From Candidatus Woesearchaeota archaeon (GTDB taxonomy: Archaea > Nanobdellota > Nanobdellia > Woesearchaeales > UBA12501): 12,174 nt of DNA. The position numbers and the translations under genes are program-made. Positions 1 through 6,099 of this stretch are shown in pieces. The stretch is taken from assembly GCA_016203375.1 (NCBI GenBank), contig JACQMX010000020.1, positions 1 to 12,174 on the forward strand. The letters run 5' to 3'. The notes below the pieces were generated by a model. The model searched no databases, was not told where the DNA came from, and saw only the letters and a program-made list of their open reading frames with translations. The stretch's first letter is position 1, and each line of letters begins with the position of its first letter.

Positions 1-1533
1 GATATCAAAACGGCAAAATCCTTCAATTGCAATGTGCGCGTTAAATCTGGCCAACTGCAAACGGCGCTTGGCAATGTTCCCTTGATCACGCACTACTTTA
101 AGGCGTCTGCCGATTACGTTTATAAATTGGAAAAGGCAATTTCTGTTAACGTGAAACATCCGCCGGACAAGCCAGGCATTGAGCCACCAGGAGTATCGTG
201 TACTGCAATTGCCAATATTCCAAGCCAGTATGAATATCTGCGATCCAACTATATTCCAACAAACTCGGAAGAGGAGCTGGTGAATACAATCATCCAAAAT
301 TATGGGGTATACATTGATGAGGCAGCCGCTGCAAACCCAAATGTTCCTCCCTCGCTTATTGTCGCGTTTATTGTGCATGAGTCTGGGGGTAATCCACTTG
401 AAGTGTCTACTGCTGGTGCTGTCGGCTTAATGCAACTCATGCCGCACACATCAAAAAGCGAAGGCAATACCCGCGTTATTGATCCTCAAGACCAACTTGA
501 CGATGCCGGCTTCGATAGGCGTCCAGGTGTTGAGTGGAATGATTATGGCAACACGCTTCGAGCCTATGTACAAGGAAAAACTCCCGCGCAGCTTATCGCT
601 GAAGATCCGCGTTTTGATCCGCGCTTGAACATCCTTTGGGCAACGAGCTATATCAGTAAACTAGTTTCTCGATTTAGCAACGACTTTCACAAAACGACGG
701 CAGGCTATAATGCGGGTCCTCATCGCGTCGATGAATGGATAGCTAATGGTCAGTGGGACAACTTCCAGCGTTCTGGCTACCAGTGCGCAAATCCAAGCTG
801 CACCTATCAACCAGTTCAGCGACCAATTCTATCCATCCCAAAGACACAAAGTTATGTCAATCGAGTTGTAGCAACATTCAAGATGGTAGATCGCATCATG
901 AATCCTGGCAGACAAGCAACGGCAACACCCGGCACATACGCATGGTCTGTTGATCCTTCTGTCGGAAATCGGATTAGTGATTGCTTTAGCAAGGTTGATG
1001 TGGTGGATGGCAGGAGACATTACGGCACGGACATCCCTGTTCCTGAAGGTGTATCTGTTGTGGCGATAGCGGATGGCGTTGTACAAGATGTTTGTGGCCG
1101 TTCAACGGTGCGCTGTGACGAACCCGGATTACCGGTGTGCACTGCTGAAAATTCTTGCAATGGACAGGGAAATTTTGTCGAAGTGCGCACGGATCAAGGA
1201 TGGTACTATAAGTATATGCATCTCACCGAGGAGCATGTAGCGCGTGATACACGCGTAACCAAAGGCCAAGTGATTGGAAAATCCGGCAACACTGGGCATT
1301 CCACTGGTCCGCACATTCATGTTGAAACCTATACAAGTGCCTCCAGCAGAAGTGAAACGGCATTCAACACCCTATGCCTGTACGATCAAAATTTCATTGC
1401 CGGACTAACGTTTGACTCGACTGGGAATTGCAATCTGTATAAAGATGGCGGCGCAACCTTCAATCTAAACAGTAATACCTTCAGACAACAATGCCTCGAT
1501 ATGCAACAGCTATTATCCGGTGGTATGTCATGA
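1..1533 (+). CDS. Secreted lytic transglycosylase / M23 endopeptidase fusion, 5' end missing
   Basis: The frame is open to the first base of the window (it reads DIKTAKSFNCN before the GTG at 34), so the gene starts upstream. Residues below count from that GTG. Residues about 85-285 form a GH23 SLT fold: catalytic Glu116 in HESGGNP, GAVGLMQLMP at 128-137, GYNAGP at 224-229 and the closing TQSYVNRV at 271-278. Residues about 310-440 form an LytM-type M23 peptidase: HYGTD at 329-333 (zinc ligands His329 and Asp333), MHL with His396, and GPHIH with His427 and His429. All catalytic residues expected for both families are present. The family roles are cleavage of glycan strands and of peptide cross-links in peptidoglycan. 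Many cysteines (for example 362, 369, 375, 448, 466, 487) fit an extracytoplasmic protein. No signal peptide can be seen because the N-terminus is cut off. The stop overlaps the next start (ATGA), suggesting coupled translation with the lipoprotein gene. Confidence 0.9.
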   Translation, partial: DIKTAKSFNCNVRVKSGQLQTALGNVPLITHYFKASADYVYKLEKAISVNVKHPPDKPGIEPPGVSCTAIANIPSQYEYLRSNYIPTNSEEELVNTIIQNYGVYIDEAAAANPNVPPSLIVAFIVHESGGNPLEVSTAGAVGLMQLMPHTSKSEGNTRVIDPQDQLDDAGFDRRPGVEWNDYGNTLRAYVQGKTPAQLIAEDPRFDPRLNILWATSYISKLVSRFSNDFHKTTAGYNAGPHRVDEWIANGQWDNFQRSGYQCANPSCTYQPVQRPILSIPKTQSYVNRVVATFKMVDRIMNPGRQATATPGTYAWSVDPSVGNRISDCFSKVDVVDGRRHYGTDIPVPEGVSVVAIADGVVQDVCGRSTVRCDEPGLPVCTAENSCNGQGNFVEVRTDQGWYYKYMHLTEEHVARDTRVTKGQVIGKSGNTGHSTGPHIHVETYTSASSRSETAFNTLCLYDQNFIAGLTFDSTGNCNLYKDGGATFNLNSNTFRQQCLDMQQLLSGGMS

Positions 1534-2549
1534 AAGCAAAATATTTTTGTGTCCTTTTCTTGATGGCTTTAGTTCTTCTTGGTGCATGTCAACTGAAACG
1601 AGGCCAAGGAGGCATACAGCAAGTGCCGTTGCACATAGGTCAGGAAGGACTCGCGCTTAATTTTTTACCGAACTTACCGCCACCAAAATTCTATGCTCCT
1701 GAAGAAGGCGAGGAAACAGAATTCGAAATTGGCGTCGATATCATGAATCGGGGCGCGTACGACATCGTCGGTGGTTACCTTACGCTTGGCCTTGAAAGTG
1801 ATTATGTGCGATTCAAACAATGGAATCTTGAAGATAAGCCGCAATTTACGCAAATTGGCGTTGCCGGCGAGCGCGTTGCCTTCAATCTATTGGGGAGATC
1901 ACAACTTGATCCGCAAGGAGAGCGCGCCGTGATCAGCGCGAATGTCCAACCGTTGTCATTAGACCCTCTTACCGAGCAACATAGAACAACCATTATTGTT
2001 ACTGCGTGCTATCCATACGCGACAGAAGCAAGCGCGCAGATTTGCATTGATACTGATGTATATGGCATGAAGCCCATAGAGAAAGTGTGCAAGCCATCAA
2101 CGGTAACACTTTCAGGAGGGCAAGGGGCTCCTGTCGCGGTAACAAAGGTGGAAGAAAGAATATTATCTTCAGGCGGCGAATATATTCGTCCTCAATTCAT
2201 AATTTTTGTCAAGAACATTGGGCGCGGCACGGTTGTGCGTCAAGATAAAGTAGAAGCGGCGTGCTCCGCACAGGCATTAAGCGAGACAGAGCGAAAACAA
2301 TTCTTTAACAGCGTTACGCTTGATGACATTCGGTTTTCAGAATTCAGCTTTACTGGAGGTCATTTTGACTGCATTCCTGGAGAGGTTAAATTAAAAGATG
2401 GGGAGGGATTTATCAAATGCACACTCCATGATGAACTCTTGAGCATCGAGCGTGAAACCTACGCTACCCCTCTTTTTATCCGTCTTCGCTATGGCTATTT
2501 CCAAACCATTGCTACTGATGTATTACTTGAACGCGTATTACCTTATTAA
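1530..2549 (+). CDS. Cysteine-containing lipoprotein, paralog of the next gene
   Basis: The 339-aa protein starts at the ATG at 1530, inside the ATGA overlap with the upstream hydrolase gene. GGTGGT at 1519-1524 is a plausible ribosome binding site. An in-frame ATG at 1491 would add 13 polar residues before the signal peptide and is less likely. The N-terminus is MKAK, a hydrophobic stretch, then the lipobox LGAC with Cys20, so a membrane-anchored, outward-facing lipoprotein is expected. The rest looks all-beta: stretches such as EFEIGVDIMNRGAYDIVGGY and FIIFVKNIGRGTVV resemble CARDB/Ig-like adhesion repeats, though I cannot assign a family. It shares VTACYxYxTEAxxxxCID, KVC and GAPVAVT(K/R)VEE with the following protein, as well as a C-terminal RYGYFQTIA-type ending. 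The function is unknown; the overlap with a wall hydrolase gene suggests joint work at the cell surface. Confidence 0.85.
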   Translation: MKAKYFCVLFLMALVLLGACQLKRGQGGIQQVPLHIGQEGLALNFLPNLPPPKFYAPEEGEETEFEIGVDIMNRGAYDIVGGYLTLGLESDYVRFKQWNLEDKPQFTQIGVAGERVAFNLLGRSQLDPQGERAVISANVQPLSLDPLTEQHRTTIIVTACYPYATEASAQICIDTDVYGMKPIEKVCKPSTVTLSGGQGAPVAVTKVEERILSSGGEYIRPQFIIFVKNIGRGTVVRQDKVEAACSAQALSETERKQFFNSVTLDDIRFSEFSFTGGHFDCIPGEVKLKDGEGFIKCTLHDELLSIERETYATPLFIRLRYGYFQTIATDVLLERVLPY

Positions 2550-2573
2550 TGCATGCGTATAAACAGCACAAAG

Positions 2574-2581
2574 TTTATATA
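2574..2581 (+). promoter_or_regulatory. TATA box for the second lipoprotein gene
   Basis: TTTATATA lies 32 bases before the ATG at 2613. With usual archaeal spacing the transcript would start near 2600-2605, giving a very short leader. No Shine-Dalgarno sequence precedes the ATG, which agrees with that. The box runs into a perfect 10-base tandem repeat (2578-2597). Confidence 0.6.
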
Positions 2582-2597
2582 GCTAAATATAGCTAAA
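2578..2597 (+). repeat. Perfect 10-bp tandem repeat in the promoter
   Basis: TATAGCTAAA occurs twice with no gap (2578-2587 and 2588-2597), overlapping the TATA box and the space to the predicted transcription start. It could give two alternative TATA registers, or it could simply be replication slippage. Confidence 0.8.
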
Positions 2598-2612
2598 AAC
2601 GACGATAACCTC

Positions 2613-3557
2613 ATGACAATGCGACAAAAGAAGGGTATCTCTATTCCTGTGGTTTTTGTACTTCTCATTTTTTTGTCAAGTTGCACTGGTCTTTATCGGG
2701 GAAGACAGCAAGCTACGCCATACACCTTTCACACTGGAACGCAAGGGATGGTGCTTGAGTTCTTTCCCGGTTCCCCACCAGATCGCCTTTATGAGGGTGA
2801 TTCGTTGACGCTTCTCGTTAAATACGCAAACAAAGGCGCCTACACCGTGGAAGGCGGCATGCTGTATGTCAGTGGTTATGATCGTGCGTACGTGCCTCTA
2901 GTGCCAGATCAAATGCCATTCAATGCTGAGGGAAAAAGTATCTATAATCCAGAAGGCCTTATCTCTTATACCGCAGAGTTTTCAGCGGGCACAGTAATCG
3001 CTCCACCATACGTTGACGTTTTCCCGCAAACATTTAAGGTGACCGCATGCTATAAGTATCGTACTGAAGCCGCGGTTGATGTATGTATTGATCCTGATCC
3101 ATTGCGTATCCAGCCGCAAGATAAGGTATGCGTTATTCACGATGCAAGTCTAAGCTCGCAAGGGGCCCCAGTCGCGGTAACTCGCGTTGAGGAAGACGCA
3201 GCAAAGGGAAGGGTGCAGTTTAAGATCGCTATCAATAACGTTGGCGGTGGAACCGTTATTGCGAGCAGTGCTGGTTCTGTGCCGTTAGATAGGTGTCAAG
3301 CAGATCTCCGCCAGGACGAAGTTGATAAGGTAGAGATCAGCGCGGAACTTTCTGGCAGATTCCTCGAATGTAATCCAAAGCAAGTACGCTTGATCAATGG
3401 GCAAGGTATTGCGTTTTGTTCTCTGTTCTTGACAGATTATCAAACGCAAGATGCGTATCAAACAACGCTGAATGTTTATCTGGATTACGGCTATAGAAAT
3501 TCCATAGCGAAGCGTGTGGACGTTCTCAAATTGCCAGGCACGCCTAGGTTCTATTAA
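2613..3557 (+). CDS. Cysteine-containing lipoprotein, paralog of the preceding gene
   Basis: The 314-aa protein begins MTMRQKKG, then a hydrophobic stretch and the lipobox LSSC with Cys24. A second ATG at 2619 is also possible; both keep the signal peptide. The mature part aligns by eye along its whole length with the preceding lipoprotein: NKGAYTVEGG against NRGAYDIVGG, VTACYKYRTEA against VTACYPYATEA, then CID, KVC, GAPVAVTRVEE, NVGGGTV, a C-terminal CNPKQVRL cysteine, and DYGYRNSIA against RYGYFQTIA. The cysteine positions are kept, so disulfide bonds in an exported beta-rich domain are likely. The gene has its own TATA box and follows by 63 bases, so the pair can be transcribed separately. 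I recognise no named family. A role as a surface or apparatus-associated lipoprotein is inference from the duplication and the neighbouring hydrolase. Confidence 0.85.
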   Translation: MTMRQKKGISIPVVFVLLIFLSSCTGLYRGRQQATPYTFHTGTQGMVLEFFPGSPPDRLYEGDSLTLLVKYANKGAYTVEGGMLYVSGYDRAYVPLVPDQMPFNAEGKSIYNPEGLISYTAEFSAGTVIAPPYVDVFPQTFKVTACYKYRTEAAVDVCIDPDPLRIQPQDKVCVIHDASLSSQGAPVAVTRVEEDAAKGRVQFKIAINNVGGGTVIASSAGSVPLDRCQADLRQDEVDKVEISAELSGRFLECNPKQVRLINGQGIAFCSLFLTDYQTQDAYQTTLNVYLDYGYRNSIAKRVDVLKLPGTPRFY

Positions 3558-3618
3558 CTGCTTCGTTGTGCGTATTATGGAGATATGCAGGTGGGGTTTC
3601 ATACGATAGCCCACCGCT

Positions 3619-3633
3619 CTTCTTTTCTTTTAT
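3619..3633 (+). terminator. Pyrimidine/T-rich terminator after the lipoprotein gene
   Basis: TCTTTTCTTTTAT lies about 60 bases after the stop codon and is followed by a small hairpin (AGCGC, TCC, GCGCT at 3634-3646). T-rich stretches of this kind are typical archaeal termination sites. The call rests on sequence alone. Confidence 0.4.
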
Positions 3634-3700
3634 AGCGCTCCGCGCTTTCTTCTGTTACCTTAGTCCCACCCACCCTTTATGGTGCAGACACTCATTTGAC

Positions 3701-3751
3701 ACGATGTTGATCTTGCGCCCCCAACCTTGAGGGGCACAAGATCAACATCGT
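3701..3751. repeat. Imperfect 21-bp inverted repeat with 9-base loop
   Basis: The arm 3701-3721 (ACGATGTTGATCTTG, one mismatched base, then GCCCC) is complementary to 3731-3751 at 20 of 21 positions. The single mismatch is C3716 against A3736. The loop is 3722-3730. There is no T-run directly after it, so a plain intrinsic terminator is not the obvious reading. Confidence 0.85.
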
Positions 3752-3776
3752 TGTGCATGAAGAAGAGCATTTAAGC

Positions 3777-3997
3777 GCCGAGTGAGATTCGGAACAGCGT
3801 TTCCAACGGCTCTGTCCTGAATCTCGCTTTGCTCGGCCGGTGCCATCGAACGCCAACCAGGCACGCCGCTTCGCCGAGGTTCCGTTCCTCCCCCTTCTAT
3901 GGGGAGGAACGGAACCTCGGCTCAGGTTAAAGCACAAATCCTGCGGAGCGCGCAGGCGCGAAAAAGATGGCACTGGCCACATTCCGGACAGAGCCGT
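3777..3997. repeat. Nested and mutually exclusive inverted repeats
   Basis: Two competing foldings share the segment around 3806-3837. Locally, GCCGAG 3777-3782 pairs with CTCGGC 3832-3837, and GAGATTC 3784-3790 pairs with GAATCTC 3819-3825. At long range, 3806-3822 pairs with 3981-3997 at 16 of 17 positions (including ACGGCTCTGTCC), and 3835-3847 pairs with 3966-3978 at 12 of 13. The perfect hairpin at 3873-3921 sits inside the long-range fold. This could be a structured RNA, or a decayed inverted-repeat element. Confidence 0.6.
3873..3921. repeat. Perfect 21-bp inverted repeat with 7-base loop
   Basis: 3873-3893 (GCCGAGGTTCCGTTCCTCCCC without its last base) is exactly complementary to 3901-3921, with loop 3894-3900. 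The stem is GC-rich and uninterrupted, so it would be very stable as RNA. It does not end in a T-run. Confidence 0.9.
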
Positions 3998-4010
3998 CTC
4001 CAACAAAAGC

Positions 4011-4018
4011 TTTAAATA
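4011..4018 (+). promoter_or_regulatory. TATA box for the first five-helix membrane protein gene
   Basis: TTTAAATA lies 36-43 bases before the ATG at 4054. A start near 4038-4042 would leave a leader of about 12-16 bases that just includes the ribosome binding site GAGGT at 4044-4048. The preceding hairpin island therefore lies upstream of this transcript, not in its leader. Confidence 0.6.
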
Positions 4019-4053
4019 CGTCATCTGCGATAGACTTCTAAAAGAGGTTTCCC

Positions 4054-4644
4054 ATGGCTGAATCGATGTTCAGAGGCATTATCAGCTTCTTTGCAGAACT
4101 TGGCGTCTATGATATCGTGTTGCCATTCCTTCTCGTCTTTACTATCGTTTTCGCCATTCTTGAAAAAACAAAGATTTTAGGTACAGATAATATTGGAGGA
4201 AAAGAGTACACAAAGAAAAACCTCAATTCAATGGTTGCCTTTGTAACGGCATTCTTAGTCATCGCGTCAACAAGACTAGTAGCCATCATCAATGAAACCC
4301 TCGCTCATGTCGCCTTGCTCCTTATCCTCTCTATTTGCTTCCTCATGCTCATTGGCTCGTTTTACAAAGAAGGAGAGCCTGTCGCGCTTTTTGGCAAGTG
4401 GCGTGCCATGTTTATGATTATTATGTTTGTCGGCATTATTCTTATTGCGCTTAATGCGGTTACCTTAGAAAGCGGGGAAAGTGTCCTCGAGTTCACATAC
4501 AATTATTTGAGCAGCAACTGGTCGAGTAACTTCACGGCTTCAGTCATCTTCTTGGTTATCATCATCATTTTTATTTTGTACATAACCTACACTCCAGAAA
4601 AAGGTGGTGGTGGAAGCGCCAGTCATGGCGAGCATGGTCATTAA
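4054..4644 (+). CDS. Five-helix membrane protein, paralog A
   Basis: The 196-aa protein starts at the ATG at 4054, five bases after GAGGT (4044-4048). Predicted membrane helices lie at about residues 17-37, 60-80, 84-104, 117-137 and 160-180. The tail is Gly/His-rich (GGGGSASHGEHGH). The first helix region, YDIVLPFLLVFTIVFAILEK followed by TKILG, closely matches the second protein (DVLLPFFLIFTIVFAILQRT, then KLLG), and the third follows the same plan. The segment between helices 1 and 2 carries GTDNIGGKEYTKKN. I recognise no named family. The three genes and their placement between the wall hydrolase and a type IV filament motor suggest a structural part of an envelope complex, but this is inference. 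Because no enzyme motif is visible, a catalytic role is not supported. Confidence 0.9.
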   Translation: MAESMFRGIISFFAELGVYDIVLPFLLVFTIVFAILEKTKILGTDNIGGKEYTKKNLNSMVAFVTAFLVIASTRLVAIINETLAHVALLLILSICFLMLIGSFYKEGEPVALFGKWRAMFMIIMFVGIILIALNAVTLESGESVLEFTYNYLSSNWSSNFTASVIFLVIIIIFILYITYTPEKGGGGSASHGEHGH

Positions 4645-4701
4645 CTCATTAACCTCTATTTTAGCATCTATCTCTGGGTCAATCAATAGGTCAATCAAAA
4701 C

Positions 4702-4730
4702 CGTTTTATTCTCGTTTTATCCCCCTTTTT
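4702..4730 (+). terminator. T-rich terminator after membrane protein A
   Basis: Two copies of CGTTTTAT (4702-4709 and 4713-4720) are followed by CCCCCTTTTT (4721-4730). Just upstream GGTCAATCA is also repeated (4677-4685, 4689-4697). Successive T-runs are a typical archaeal termination signal. Confidence 0.5.
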
Positions 4731-4736
4731 AAAAAC

Positions 4737-4760
4737 GAAAGTTTTATATACCAAACTTTC
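4737..4760 (+). promoter_or_regulatory. TATA box inside a perfect 8-bp dyad, promoter of membrane protein B
   Basis: TTTTATATA (4742-4750) is overlapped by GAAAGTTT (4737-4744), which is exactly mirrored by AAACTTTC (4753-4760) with an 8-base spacer. Transcription should start near 4770-4775, by the palindrome AACCGGTT (4775-4782). The dyad looks like an operator whose occupant would block TBP binding. Confidence 0.6.
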
Positions 4761-4803
4761 CTCGTATTCCTCATAACCGGTTACGGACGCATGGCGTCCA
4801 AAA

Positions 4804-4810
4804 GAGGAGG
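4804..4810 (+). promoter_or_regulatory. Ribosome binding site deciding the start of membrane protein B
   Basis: GAGGAGG is the strongest Shine-Dalgarno match in this part of the window, and its seven-base spacing points to the ATG at 4818 over the one at 4791. Confidence 0.75.
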
Positions 4811-4817
4811 ATCTATA

Positions 4818-5411
4818 ATGGTTAACTATGGCTATTTTCAGAATGCCGTGGCCCAGCTTGACGCGCTTGGCATAACGGATGTCCTCCTACCATTCTTCCT
4901 CATCTTTACAATTGTTTTTGCGATTCTCCAACGCACAAAACTGCTTGGGGAAAATAGAAAAAACTTCAACGTCATGATCGCGCTTATTTTAGCATTCGCT
5001 GTTGTTATCCCACACGTTACTGGTGGTTATCCTCCAGGAATGGACGTCGTTGATATCATCAATCGCGCCTTGCCCAATGTGTCCTTGGTTCTCGTTGCTA
5101 TCTTGATGGTTCTCATCCTCATTGGTTTATTCGGCTGGTCTGTTGGTGGAGAAGGAACGAGCATTCAGGGATGGATAGCCTTTCTCGCATTTTTGGCAGT
5201 GGTGTACATTTTTGGTGCAGCGGCTGATTTATGGCATATTCCAAATAGGCTTAACTTCTTGCTCAACCCAGACACGCAAGCGCTCATCGTTGTCTTGCTT
5301 ATCTTCGGCATTGTAGTATGGTTCATTACCAAAGAGGAGAAGGAATCTGCCGGAGAAGGCGCCTTGAAGAGCCTGGGCAAGACGCTCGGAGAGCTCTTTA
5401 AGAAGCACTAA
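4818..5411 (+). CDS. Five-helix membrane protein, paralog B
   Basis: I choose the ATG at 4818 because a strong ribosome binding site, GAGGAGG (4804-4810), lies seven bases before it. An in-frame ATG at 4791 would add nine residues but has no such site. The 197-aa protein has helices at about residues 20-37, 50-66, 86-106, 118-136 and 152-171 and a charged, lysine-rich cytosolic-looking tail ending LGELFKKH. Its first helix and following loop match paralog A almost residue for residue (PFFLIFTIVFAILQRTKLLG). The loop after helix 2 has PHVTGGYPPGMD. The promoter is its own, with a dyad over the TATA box. The stop is two bases before the start of paralog C, so B and C are probably translated from one transcript. 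The function is unknown; a subunit of a membrane complex is inferred. Confidence 0.9.
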   Translation: MVNYGYFQNAVAQLDALGITDVLLPFFLIFTIVFAILQRTKLLGENRKNFNVMIALILAFAVVIPHVTGGYPPGMDVVDIINRALPNVSLVLVAILMVLILIGLFGWSVGGEGTSIQGWIAFLAFLAVVYIFGAAADLWHIPNRLNFLLNPDTQALIVVLLIFGIVVWFITKEEKESAGEGALKSLGKTLGELFKKH

Positions 5412-5413
5412 CA

Positions 5414-6034
5414 ATGGCAACAATCCTCGACGTAGGTGTTCTTGCAAACTTTAGCATTGTTTTCGCTATGGTCCTTATCATAGCCATTGTTTATGGAATA
5501 CTTCAATTTACCAAGGCATTCCATGGGACAAAAGGCCTGCATATCCTCATCGCTTTTATCGTTGGCTTGCTCTTTATCTTAACTCCTGACGTGACAAGGG
5601 CGGTATCCATCATGATCCCTTGGTTTACGCTTCTCTTCATCTTCATTGTTTTCCTTTTAATGGCGTACAAGATTTTTGGAGCTACAGATGCAGATATCGT
5701 TGGAGTATTACGGACTGATCGCACGATCGCATGGGTCATCGTTATCATTGCTATCGTCATTGCCATTGGCTCGTTTAGCAGCGTTTATGGCCAGCGTTTC
5801 CTTGCTGAAACAGTTCCTGGTGCTCCTGTTGAACCTTCCGGAGCCCCGACAGGCGCTGTTGCAGGTGTGACCCCCTCTGCTGCTACACCAAGTTTCTCGG
5901 GTAACCTTGCTGCGACATTTTTCCATCCAAAGATCTTAGGCATGCTTTTCTTATTCTTGGTTGCTGTTTTTACCATTGCTGTTCTCGCCATGGAAGCCCG
6001 TAGTGTAGGTGGAGGCGGCCTTGGCGGGCATTAA
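5414..6034 (+). CDS. Five-helix membrane protein, paralog C
   Basis: The 206-aa protein starts two bases after the stop of paralog B and has no clear ribosome binding site, which fits translational coupling. Helices lie at about residues 8-31, 42-56, 67-87, 104-122 and 172-192. The first helix ends IVYGILQFTKAFHG, the same layout as IVFAILxxTKxxG in A and B, but overall it is the most divergent of the three. Between helices 4 and 5 is a Pro/Ala/Gly/Ser/Thr-rich stretch (about residues 133-165), probably an exposed flexible linker that A and B lack. The tail is Gly-rich and ends in His (GGGGLGGH), like that of A. The family is not recognised and the function is inferred only from context. Confidence 0.88.
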   Translation: MATILDVGVLANFSIVFAMVLIIAIVYGILQFTKAFHGTKGLHILIAFIVGLLFILTPDVTRAVSIMIPWFTLLFIFIVFLLMAYKIFGATDADIVGVLRTDRTIAWVIVIIAIVIAIGSFSSVYGQRFLAETVPGAPVEPSGAPTGAVAGVTPSAATPSFSGNLAATFFHPKILGMLFLFLVAVFTIAVLAMEARSVGGGGLGGH

Positions 6035-6062
6035 GAAGAGTGTGAAAATTCTTTAAAATTTC

Positions 6063-6080
6063 TTTTCTAAAGGTTTTTTT
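6063..6080 (+). terminator. T-run terminator after membrane protein C
   Basis: TTTTCTAAAG is repeated (6063-6072 and 6077-6086) with a run of seven T at 6074-6080. It lies in the 65-base gap between two convergent genes. On the opposite strand a run of five T (6095-6099) directly follows the stop of the minus-strand gene and may end that transcript. Confidence 0.55.
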
Positions 6081-6099
6081 CTAAAGAAGTGAGGAAAAA

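Larger units (their letters stand above)
3558..4053. other. 496-base gap without a convincing gene; hairpin island
   Basis: No reading frame here looks like a real protein. The content is a T-rich terminator (about 3620-3632), an imperfect 21-bp hairpin (3701-3751), alternative pairings between 3777 and 3997, a perfect 21-bp hairpin (3873-3921), a small hairpin (CCTGCG 3940-3945 with CGCAGG 3951-3956), and the promoter of the next gene (4011-4018). I found no tRNA-like cloverleaf and no recognisable RNase P or SRP RNA core motif. The region could encode a structured RNA or be a non-autonomous repeat element. Confidence 0.6.

Noticed and set aside
3769..4018. MITE-like element with terminal inverted repeats ATTTAAGC and GCTTTAAAT
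   Set aside because: The ends match only with a bulge, one end is the TATA box of the next gene, and no target-site duplication is evident.
3692..4024. A 110-codon open frame on the minus strand in the hairpin island
   Set aside because: Its composition (many Ser, Cys, Arg and Trp) is unlike the neighbouring proteins. It runs through both hairpins and has no ribosome binding site, so the frame probably just results from the GC-rich repeats.
3558..4053. tRNA, RNase P RNA, SRP RNA or CRISPR array in the large gap
   Set aside because: No T-arm or cloverleaf, no recognisable conserved RNA core motif, and no regularly spaced direct repeats were found.
3840..4061. A 73-codon open frame on the plus strand ending inside the first membrane-protein gene
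   Set aside because: It covers the perfect hairpin and the promoter of the next gene, and has no ribosome binding site or recognisable domain.
4791..4817. Upstream start for membrane protein B
   Set aside because: It would add only MASKRGGSI and lacks a ribosome binding site, whereas the ATG at 4818 has GAGGAGG at ideal spacing.
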